Made by a program: the position numbers and the translations under genes
From: Bordetella ansorpii
Lineage (GTDB): Bacteria; Pseudomonadota; Gammaproteobacteria; Burkholderiales; Burkholderiaceae_B
NCBI RefSeq assembly: GCF_900078315.1
Contig: NZ_FKBS01000029.1
Coordinates: 618,540 to 682,539, forward strand
Reading direction: 5' to 3'
DNA: 64,000 nucleotides
Notes under the pieces: model-generated
What the model saw: only the letters and a program-made list of their open reading frames with translations
What the model was told of the DNA's origin: nothing
The model's database searches: none
In this document: piece by piece, positions 54,984 to 64,000 of the stretch
Position numbering within the stretch: the first letter of the stretch is position 1
Layout of the letters: every line of letters starts with the position of its first letter

Positions 54984-56438
54984 ATGACAAGCTATGACTT
55001 CATCATCCGCGGCGGCACCGTCATCGACGGTTCGGGCGCGCCCCGCGTGCGCGCCGACGTGGCCGTGGCCGATGGCCGCATCGCCGCGGTGGGCGACCTG
55101 TCGCAGGCCCATGCCGCCCGCGTCTTCGACGCCACGGGGCGCATCGTCGCCCCCGGCTTCATCGACTCGCATACCCACGACGACCGCTACCTCGTCCAGA
55201 CCCCGGAGATGCCGGCCAAGCTGAGCCAGGGCGTGACCACCGTGGTGACGGGCAACTGCGGCATCAGCCAGGCGCCCTGGCTGCCCGGCCGGCGCGACGA
55301 GGTGCCGGCGCCCGTGAACCTGCTGGGCACCGAGACGGCGAACTTCCCGTTCGCCACGTTCGGCGCTTATCTGGAAAACCTGGACCGCAACCCACCCGCC
55401 GTGAACGCGGCCTGCCTGGTGGGTCACACCTCGCTGCGCGTGGCCGCCATGGACGACCTGGATCGGCCGGCGCGCGAAGACGAGATCGCCCGCATGCGGG
55501 AACTGCTGCGCGAGGCCATGGCCAGCGGCGCGATCGGGCTGTCCACCGGCACGGCCTATCCCACCGCCATGCCGGCGACCACCGACGAGCTGATCGCGGT
55601 GGCCGAGGTGCTGCGCGAATTCGGCGGGCTGTACGCCAGCCACATCCGCGACGAGGGCGACAAGATTTTCGAGGCGCTGGACGAGGCCTTCGCCGTGGGC
55701 CGCGCGGGCGACGCGCCCGTGCTGGTGTCGCACCACAAGCTGATCGGTCCGCGCAACCACGGCCGCTCGGTGCAGACCCTGGCGCACATTTCCGACGCCA
55801 TGCAGCAGCAGCCCGTGGCGCTGGACTGCTATCCCTACGTGGCCGGCTCGACCATCCTGCGCAAGGACCGCCTGGCCGTCTCCAGCCGCGTCATCGTCAG
55901 CAAGTCGGTGCCCTATCCGCAGTACGCCGGCTGGAACCTGGACGACATCGCGCGCGACATGGGCGTGTCGGAAGAGGACGCGGTGGACAGGCTGCAACCC
56001 GCCGGCGCCATCTACTTCATCATGGACGAGCGGGACGTCGAACGCATCCTGGCCTTCCCCGGCACCATGATCGGCTCGGACGGCATGCCGCACGATCCCG
56101 CGCCGCATCCGCGCCTGTGGGGCACCTTCCCCCGCGTGCTGGGCCATTACTGCCGCGACATGCAGTTGTTCTCGCTGGAAGAGGCCGTGCACAAGATGAG
56201 CGGCAAGACCGCCGCCTATTTCCAGCTGCCGGGGCGCGGCCTGGTGCAGGCCGGCTGCCATGCCGACCTGGTGATCTTCGACGCCGGCACCGTGGCCGAC
56301 ACCGCCACCTGGTCGTCGCCGACGCGCCAGGCCCAGGGCATCGACGCCGTGTTCGTCAACGGGGAACTGGCCTGGCATCAGGGGACGGGCACGGGTTCGC
56401 GCAGTGGCGCGGTGATCCGTCCGGAACGGCGCAAGTAG
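54984..56438 (+). CDS. N-acyl-D-amino-acid deacylase (D-aminoacylase)
   Basis: A 484-residue zinc amidohydrolase that frees D-amino acids from N-acyl-D-amino acids. GFIDSHTHDD gives H63 and H65, NCGIS gives the metal-bridging C92, SHHK and SHIRDEG supply further histidines, and GSDGMPHDPAPHPR gives the catalytic Asp and late histidines, all as in Alcaligenes D-aminoacylase. GAGGAGG lies ahead of the ATG. It ends the operon with the N-carbamoyl-D-amino-acid hydrolase, giving two routes from blocked D-amino acids to free ones. Confidence 0.93.
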   Translation: MTSYDFIIRGGTVIDGSGAPRVRADVAVADGRIAAVGDLSQAHAARVFDATGRIVAPGFIDSHTHDDRYLVQTPEMPAKLSQGVTTVVTGNCGISQAPWLPGRRDEVPAPVNLLGTETANFPFATFGAYLENLDRNPPAVNAACLVGHTSLRVAAMDDLDRPAREDEIARMRELLREAMASGAIGLSTGTAYPTAMPATTDELIAVAEVLREFGGLYASHIRDEGDKIFEALDEAFAVGRAGDAPVLVSHHKLIGPRNHGRSVQTLAHISDAMQQQPVALDCYPYVAGSTILRKDRLAVSSRVIVSKSVPYPQYAGWNLDDIARDMGVSEEDAVDRLQPAGAIYFIMDERDVERILAFPGTMIGSDGMPHDPAPHPRLWGTFPRVLGHYCRDMQLFSLEEAVHKMSGKTAAYFQLPGRGLVQAGCHADLVIFDAGTVADTATWSSPTRQAQGIDAVFVNGELAWHQGTGTGSRSGAVIRPERRK

Positions 56439-56573
56439 GATTGGGAGATCTGCACAAACCCTGACACAAGCGGTATCGACAGCCTGCAAACCGCGCGCCG
56501 GCATTCCTTACAATGGCCCGGTCGGGCGGGGCCGCCTTCCAGCGGTCCGAACGCCCTCGCTACGCACCCCCGT

Positions 56574-57401
56574 ATGGCCGTCGATCACTACGAGAATTTT
56601 CCTGTCGCCTCGCTGCTGCTGCCCCGTCACCTGCGTCCCGCGGTGACGGACATCTACCGCTACGCGCGCACCGCCGACGACATCGCCGACGAAGGCGACG
56701 ATTCCGACGAGCAGCGGCTGGCCAAGCTGGGCGCGCTGCGCGCCGAACTGCATCGCATCGGCGCCGAACCCGGCGCGCCCACCCGCCCCGCGCCCGAACT
56801 GGCGCACATCTTCGAACCGCTGGCCGCCACCATTGCGCGCCACCAGTTGCCCATCACCCCGTTCTTCGACCTGCTGTCCGCCTTCGAGCAGGACGTGCAG
56901 GTCAAGCGCTACGACGACTACGCCACGCTGCTGGACTACTGCTCGCGCTCGGCCAACCCCGTGGGCCGGCTGATGCTGGCGCTGTACGGCGCCGCCACGC
57001 CCGAGAACGTGCGCGATGCCGACGCCATCTGCACCGGCCTGCAACTGGTGAACTTCTGGCAGGACGTGCGGGTGGACTGGCGCAAGCAGCGCGTCTACCT
57101 GCCGCAGGAAGACCTGCAACGCCACGGCGTGTCGGAACAGGACCTCGCCACCGGCCGCCTGACACCCGAATGGCGCGCGCTGATGGCCTTCGAGGTGGAA
57201 CGCACACGGGCACTGCTACACTCCGGGGCTGCGTTGCCGCGCCGCCTGCCCGGGCGCATCGGCCTGGAACTCCGGCTGGTGGTCCAGGGCGGTCTGCGCA
57301 TCCTGCAACGCATCGAGCAGGCCCGGTACGACGTCTTCATGAACCGCCCCGAACTGGGCGCGCGCGACTGGGCCGTCATGCTGTGGCGCGCCCTAAGATG
57401 A
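56574..57401 (+). CDS. hpnC: HpnC (squalene synthase-like, hopanoid pathway)
   Basis: A 275-residue trans-isoprenyl diphosphate synthase-fold protein. HpnC converts the presqualene diphosphate made by HpnD into hydroxysqualene. The first acidic motif RTADDIADEGDD (about residues 32-43) and YCSRSANPVGRLML plus NFWQDVRVDWRKQRVYLP are clear. It is followed after 64 nt by hpnD. With HpnD and HpnE it makes squalene from farnesyl diphosphate without NADPH-dependent squalene synthase. Confidence 0.94.
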   Translation: MAVDHYENFPVASLLLPRHLRPAVTDIYRYARTADDIADEGDDSDEQRLAKLGALRAELHRIGAEPGAPTRPAPELAHIFEPLAATIARHQLPITPFFDLLSAFEQDVQVKRYDDYATLLDYCSRSANPVGRLMLALYGAATPENVRDADAICTGLQLVNFWQDVRVDWRKQRVYLPQEDLQRHGVSEQDLATGRLTPEWRALMAFEVERTRALLHSGAALPRRLPGRIGLELRLVVQGGLRILQRIEQARYDVFMNRPELGARDWAVMLWRALR

Positions 57402-57465
57402 ACAACCCCACCCGTCAGCCAGTGCGGCAACGACGCAAGATGCAGGAAGACGGGCGAGCAACGAC

Positions 57466-58329
57466 ATGACCCCTGACGAATACTGCCAGGAAAAAGCCGC
57501 CAAGAGCGGCTCCAGTTTCTACTACGCCTTCCTGTTCCTGCCCCCGGAGCGGCGGCGCGCCATCACGGCCCTGTACGCCTTCTGCCGCGAGGTCGACGAC
57601 GTGGTCGACGAAGCCAAGGAAGAATCCGTGGCCCGCATCAAGCTGGCCTGGTGGCGCACCCAGGTCGACCAGATGTTCGCGGGCAAGCCCGACCATCCCG
57701 TCACGCTGGCCCTGCAACCCCACCTGGAATCCTGTGGCATCACCCGCGACCGGCTCATCGCCGTGGTCGACGGCATGCAGATGGACCTGGACCAGAGCCG
57801 CTACCTGGATTGGCCCGGCCTGCGCAAGTACTGCTGGCACGTGGCCGGCGTGGTGGGCGAGCTGTCGGCCGGCGTGTTCGGCTACACCGACCCGCGCACG
57901 CTCGAATACGCCAGCAAGCTGGGGCTGGCCTTCCAGATGACCAACATCATCCGCGACGTCGGCGACGACGCGCGGCGCGGCCGCATCTACCTGCCCGTCG
58001 ACGAACTGCAGCAGTTCGAGGTGAAGGCCGCGGACATCCTCAATGGCGTCTACTCCGAACGCTTCACCGCGCTGATGCGCTTCCAGGCCGATCGCGCGCG
58101 CCAGCTGTACCGCGAAGCCATGACCACCCTGCCCGAGGCCGATCGCCGCGCGCAGCGGCCCGGCCTGATGATGGCGGCGATCTACTACGCGCTGCTGGAC
58201 GAGATCGAACGCGACAACTGGCAGGTGCTGCACCAGCGCATCTCGCTGACCCCGCTGCGCAAGCTGATGCTGGCGTGGCGAGTGTGGGTCGGCGGCGGTC
58301 GCGGCCTGGTGCGCCGCCTGTCGCTATGA
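57466..58329 (+). CDS. hpnD: HpnD (presqualene diphosphate synthase)
   Basis: A 287-residue prenyl-head-to-head condensing enzyme making presqualene diphosphate from two farnesyl diphosphates. The start YCQEKAAKSGSSFYYAFLFLPPERRRAI, aspartate motif REVDDVVDE, and QMTNIIRDVGDDARRGRIYLP are typical. The stop overlaps the hpnE start as ATGA. Confidence 0.95.
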   Translation: MTPDEYCQEKAAKSGSSFYYAFLFLPPERRRAITALYAFCREVDDVVDEAKEESVARIKLAWWRTQVDQMFAGKPDHPVTLALQPHLESCGITRDRLIAVVDGMQMDLDQSRYLDWPGLRKYCWHVAGVVGELSAGVFGYTDPRTLEYASKLGLAFQMTNIIRDVGDDARRGRIYLPVDELQQFEVKAADILNGVYSERFTALMRFQADRARQLYREAMTTLPEADRRAQRPGLMMAAIYYALLDEIERDNWQVLHQRISLTPLRKLMLAWRVWVGGGRGLVRRLSL

Positions 58330-59669
58330 AGGCCGCGATCATCGGCGCCGGCTGGGCCGGCCTGGCCGCGGCGGCGGCGCTGCGCGACGCAGGCGCCACC
58401 GTCACCGTCTTCGAAGCCGGCCGCACGCCGGGCGGCCGCGCGCGCCGCGTGGTGCACCCCGAGTTCGGCGATGGCCTGGACAACGGCCAGCACATCCTGC
58501 TGGGCGCCTACACGCAGACCCTGGCGCTGATGCGCCGCCTGGGCCGCAACCCCAATGCCCTGCTGATGCGCCGGCCCCTGCGCCTGGCCAGCCTGGACGG
58601 GGCGTTCCGCCTGTCCGCCGCGCGCCTGCCCGCGCCGTGGCATGCCGCGCTGGCGCTCTTGGCCGCGCGCGGCATGCACTGGCGCGACAAGCTGGCCGCC
58701 ATCCGCATGATGAACGCGCTGCGCCGCGACGGCTGGCAGGTGCCCGCCGAATGGACGGTGGGCCGTCTGCTGAGCCATCACGCGCAGACCTCCGATCTGA
58801 TCCGGCTGGTCTGGGAGCCCCTGTGCCTGGCCGCGCTGAACACCCCGCCCGCCCTGGCCAGCGCCGCGCTGTTCGTGCGCGTGCTGAAGGACAGCCTGGC
58901 TGGCGGCCTGCGCGACAGCGACATCCTGCTGCCCTGTGTGGATTTGTCCGCGCTGTGGCCCGATGCGGCGGCCCGCCAGGTCACGATGCGCTACGGCAGC
59001 ACCGTGCGCCAGCTGGATCCGTCCGACCGGTGGGTGGACGTCAACGGCGAGCGTTTCGACGCCGCCGTGCTGGCCGTGCCGCCCCTGGTGGCGGCGCGCC
59101 TGCTGGGCAACGCGCTGCGCGAGACCGGCTCGCAGGCGCTGCTGAAGGCGCTGCAGGCTTTCGACTACATGCCGATCGCCACGCTGAACCTGCGCCTGGC
59201 GCAGCCCTGGCCGCTGCCCGAGCCCATGATGATGCTGCGCGAGGACAGCGCACGCGGCCATGCCGGCCAATGGCTGTTCGACCGTTCGCGGCTGACCGGC
59301 GCCGGTCAGGGCGCGGAACTGGCCGTGGTGGTCAGTGCCGCGGTCGGGCTGGCCGACACGGACCGCGCCGCCGTCATCGCCAAGCTGGTCGAACAGATCC
59401 GTGAACAGGCGGCCCGCCATCCCGCCGGCCTGCCGCCCATGCCGGCCGTGGAACTGGCCGAACTGTTCATCGAGAAGCGCGCCACCTTCGCCGCCGTGCC
59501 GAACCGCGCCCGGCCGCTGAACCACACGCCGTGGCGCACGCTGGCCCTGGCCGGCGACTGGACCGATACCGGCTACCCCGGCGTGCTGGAAGGCGCGGTG
59601 CGCAGCGGCCTGCAGGCCGCGCGCGTGGTGCAGGCGGGCGCCGCGGGCGGACCGACGTCGCACGTGTAG
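58326..59669 (+). CDS. hpnE: HpnE (hydroxysqualene dehydroxylase)
   Basis: A 447-residue FAD-dependent amine-oxidase-fold protein reducing hydroxysqualene to squalene. The dinucleotide fold IIGAGWAGLAAAAALRDAG is at the N-terminus, followed by FEAGRTPGGRARR; the C-terminal FAD motif is LAGDWTDTGYPGVLEGAVRSG. It overlaps hpnD by four bases. No squalene-hopene cyclase is seen in this window, so the fate of the squalene is set elsewhere in the genome. Confidence 0.93.
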   Translation: MKAAIIGAGWAGLAAAAALRDAGATVTVFEAGRTPGGRARRVVHPEFGDGLDNGQHILLGAYTQTLALMRRLGRNPNALLMRRPLRLASLDGAFRLSAARLPAPWHAALALLAARGMHWRDKLAAIRMMNALRRDGWQVPAEWTVGRLLSHHAQTSDLIRLVWEPLCLAALNTPPALASAALFVRVLKDSLAGGLRDSDILLPCVDLSALWPDAAARQVTMRYGSTVRQLDPSDRWVDVNGERFDAAVLAVPPLVAARLLGNALRETGSQALLKALQAFDYMPIATLNLRLAQPWPLPEPMMMLREDSARGHAGQWLFDRSRLTGAGQGAELAVVVSAAVGLADTDRAAVIAKLVEQIREQAARHPAGLPPMPAVELAELFIEKRATFAAVPNRARPLNHTPWRTLALAGDWTDTGYPGVLEGAVRSGLQAARVVQAGAAGGPTSHV

Positions 59670-59722
59670 GGCCGGCGCGCCGCGATGCATTCTTGCGAGG
59701 CGGCGCTGCCGATCCGATGCGC

Positions 59723-60106
59723 TCAGCGCAGCGCGTGCACCGTCGCCAGCCCCAGTGCCGTCAGGCACAGCGATCCCATCAGGCTGAACGCCGCGTAGCC
59801 CAGCGCGGTCACGTAGGCCCCCCGCTGCAGCATGCCCACCGTCTCCGCCGAAAAGGTCGAGAACGTGGTCAATCCCCCCAGGAATCCCGTGATGACAGCC
59901 AGCCGCACCCAGGCTGGCCATTCGGGGTGCGCGGCAACTACCGCCACCAGCACGCCGATCAGGTATCCACCGGCCAGATTGGCCATCAGCGTGCCCCACG
60001 GCCAGCCCGCCACGTTGAAGCGCATTCCCAGCAGCCAGCGCAGCCAGGCGCCCGCCGCGGCGCCCAGGCCGATGGCGAGGAAATTGAAGGGAAGCAGAGC
60101 GTTCAT
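59723..60106 (-). CDS. crcB: Fluoride exporter CrcB
   Basis: A 127-residue Fluc-type fluoride channel with four hydrophobic segments. GAWLRWLLGMRF, the asparagine-containing GTLMANLAGGYLIG and the signature GFLGGLTTFSTFSAE (with the channel phenylalanines) are intact. The ATG at 60106 starts family homology; a longer frame exists upstream. It converges on hpnE. A terminator-like hairpin lies 72 nt upstream, but no fluoride aptamer could be recognised ahead of it. Confidence 0.95.
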   Translation of the reverse strand: MNALLPFNFLAIGLGAAAGAWLRWLLGMRFNVAGWPWGTLMANLAGGYLIGVLVAVVAAHPEWPAWVRLAVITGFLGGLTTFSTFSAETVGMLQRGAYVTALGYAAFSLMGSLCLTALGLATVHALR

Positions 60107-60177
60107 GGGTCGCGAGGCGCGGGGCGATGGGAAAAGAGCCACATCGTAGCGCGCCGCTGCGGCGGTCCCAAACAAGA

Positions 60178-60204
60178 AGCCCCTCGATGGGGTGTCGAAG
60201 GGCT
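60178..60204 (-). terminator. Hairpin upstream of crcB
   Basis: AGCCCCTCGA (60178-60187) faces TCGAAGGGCT (60195-60204), a 10-bp stem with one C/A mismatch; on the minus strand it runs into TTCTTGTTT. It could end clpB transcription or control crcB. Confidence 0.5.
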
Positions 60205-60334
60205 GCGACTGAGCGATCCAGTTTCTCTACCGATGGGCGCGAGTGTTGCTGGGGATAAGGTCGTTCGTTCTTGAGACGTCGCCCTCCCCCTCCCCCAACA
60301 GACCGCAAGGGCATACCAACCCACAACGGCGAGA

Positions 60335-60464
60335 GTTCCATGGGGCCGGGAGGCCGCGCCGGCCAATTGGAGGAGGGGCAGTCTCGCGCAGCGAGACCGA
60401 GGGCGCCTGCTGGCGCGCCCGAGCCCGACGACTTGGCCGGCGCGGCCTCCCGGCCCCATGGAAC
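60335..60464. repeat. 32-bp perfect inverted repeat (REP-like element)
   Basis: A 32-nt arm at 60335-60366 (starting GTTCCATGGGGCCGGG) is mirrored without error at 60433-60464. The 66-nt centre holds its own small hairpins: GTCTCGC/GCGAGAC and a GGGCGCC-type stem. It lies 25 nt after the clpB stop and upstream of crcB. The GC-rich arms, with GGCCGGGAGGCC-type words, resemble extragenic palindromic repeat units; a dispersed family would need a genome search. Confidence 0.9.
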
Positions 60465-60489
60465 GCCCTACGAAGAGACCGTTCCCCCT

Positions 60490-63090
<2,601 letters not shown>

Positions 63091-63212
63091 GGTGTCGGTT
63101 GGCAATTTGGGGGCTCGCCGACGGTGGCGAACCGATGATCTGAATGTGCGGACGCACGCGGCGATTTCAATACCCGCCCGCGCCCGCACCCCTCACACGA
63201 CTGGCACGACCT

Positions 63213-63686
63213 ATGCAGACCAGCATATACGTATTCGTCTACGGCACGCTACGCCAGGGCGAGATCAACGACCTGGCCCGCGCGGCCGAACGGGCCGGCC
63301 TGCCGGCGCCACGCCACGCCGGTCCGGGCCGCGTACGGGGCCGTCTGGTCGATTTCGGCGACTGGCCGGGCCTGCTGCCTGCGGCGGCCGACGCGCGTCC
63401 CATCCTGGGCGAGCTCTACCTGGTCACGCCCGAACTGCTGGCGCTGATGGACCAGATCGAGGAATACACGCCCCACGCATCCTGCTGTTTCGTACGCGCC
63501 GACACGCAGGCCGATACTGCCGGCGGCGTCGTCGCCTGCCAGTACTACCCCATCGACCCCGCCTTTCGCGGTCAGGCGCCGGACATCGACGCCGACGACT
63601 GGGTGGCCTATCGCCTGAGCCGCGACGCGGCCCCGCCCGCGGGCACGCGGGTTGCTTCGAGACACACGATTCGCGGCCAGACGTAG
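63213..63686 (+). CDS. Gamma-glutamylcyclotransferase-like protein (AIG2/GGCT fold)
   Basis: A 157-residue protein of the GGCT/AIG2 fold. The YVFVYGTLRQGEIND motif at the N-terminus forms the substrate cavity loop, and a catalytic glutamate follows in MDQIEEYTP (about residue 90). Homologues may release 5-oxoproline from gamma-glutamyl peptides, but bacterial members are mostly uncharacterised. It is divergent from clpB across about 120 nt. Confidence 0.85.
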   Translation: MQTSIYVFVYGTLRQGEINDLARAAERAGLPAPRHAGPGRVRGRLVDFGDWPGLLPAAADARPILGELYLVTPELLALMDQIEEYTPHASCCFVRADTQADTAGGVVACQYYPIDPAFRGQAPDIDADDWVAYRLSRDAAPPAGTRVASRHTIRGQT

Positions 63687-63742
63687 GCTTACAATGGCGC
63701 CGCCGCCGTGGCCCTGCTGGCCCGCGCTTCCAAGGGATTGCA

Positions 63743-64000
63743 ATGCCGCAGCGGGTTTTTCTGATGGATGACCAGCGCACACCGCGCCGCACGGGCGCGC
63801 TGGCGCTGGTGGCGGTGCTGGCCGCCGCCGTGGCGCCCGGCGCCGCGCTGGCCGTTCGGCCATTGCCGCAAGATCCCTACATCGAGCACCTGCCGCCCCC
63901 GCCGCGCGCCGCCCCCAAGTGGCGCCGCGTCGAGCTCGGTGCGGCCAGCAAGCGCTACCCCTTTCCCATCTATGCCAGCCGCCGGCTGGACCAGCCCGCG
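63743..64000 (+). CDS. N-terminal part of an exported protein
   Basis: The first 86 codons of a gene that continues beyond the right edge. Residues about 16-40 make a Sec signal peptide (TGALALVAVLAAAVAPGAALA), and the mature start is proline-rich (EHLPPPPRAAPKWRRVE). The family cannot be named from this part. ATG 63743 follows AAGGGATTGCA; a second in-frame ATG at 63764 is possible and would give a shorter leader. Confidence 0.7.
   Translation, partial: MPQRVFLMDDQRTPRRTGALALVAVLAAAVAPGAALAVRPLPQDPYIEHLPPPPRAAPKWRRVELGAASKRYPFPIYASRRLDQPA

Noticed and set aside
60107..60334. Fluoride riboswitch ahead of crcB
   Set aside because: The conserved GATGG and CTCCTACC-like segments of the aptamer were not found on the minus strand; only a terminator-like hairpin is present.

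Overview
The window looks like chromosomal DNA of a high-GC beta-proteobacterium of the family Alcaligenaceae (Bordetella/Achromobacter type). The reasons are the GC-rich third codon positions, three Bug-type (tripartite tricarboxylate transport) periplasmic receptors without their permeases, several LysR regulators next to small catabolic operons, and the rimP-nusA-infB-rbfA-truB-typA order. No prophage, insertion sequence or CRISPR array was seen. Coordinates come from reading the sequence by eye; functions come from recognised motifs and family resemblance, without any database search.

Layout. 1-2.7 kb: queH, a dienelactone hydrolase and a ZIP metal transporter with a palindrome in its promoter region. 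2.8-8.1 kb: a LysR regulator divergent from nitroreductase, acyl-CoA synthetase and gamma-carbonic-anhydrase-like genes, then a Bug receptor. 8.2-11.6 kb: polA, divergent from and overlapping a LOG-family gene. 11.7-20.3 kb: the large minus-strand translation/transcription operon rimP-nusA-infB-rbfA-truB-typA, with a long leader holding a terminator-like hairpin. 20.4-23.6 kb: rluB and scpB. 23.6-26.6 kb: tRNA-fMet, a gene-poor kilobase, a CobW-type GTPase, tRNA-Asn and tRNA-Thr. 26.8-29.8 kb: maiA, ispH, an FKBP-type isomerase and radC.

29.9-36.2 kb: a LysR regulator divergent from a tightly packed operon of M20 hydrolase, Bug receptor and kynBUA, which should turn tryptophan into anthranilate and alanine. 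36.2-42.7 kb: rpmE2 with clear promoter and terminator, a membrane glycosyltransferase, a MATE exporter, a small secreted Ala/Lys/His-rich protein, a TauE-type permease and radA. 42.8-46.4 kb: a VWA lipoprotein, an ECF sigma factor and a putative membrane anti-sigma partner. 46.4-50.4 kb: an ABC-F ATPase, an SDR dehydrogenase and alanine racemase.

50.5-56.4 kb: a LysR regulator divergent from N-carbamoyl-D-amino-acid hydrolase, a threonine-dehydratase-like enzyme, a Bug receptor and a D-aminoacylase, which together look like a pathway for N-blocked D-amino acids. 56.5-59.7 kb: hpnCDE, making squalene. 59.7-64 kb: crcB, a 32-bp perfect inverted repeat, clpB, a gamma-glutamylcyclotransferase-like gene and the start of an exported protein.

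The most interesting features are the two catabolic operons that each pair an orphan Bug receptor with amide-hydrolysing enzymes (kynurenine and D-amino-acid loci), the VWA/ECF/anti-sigma module, the rimP leader, and the large inverted repeat beside clpB.
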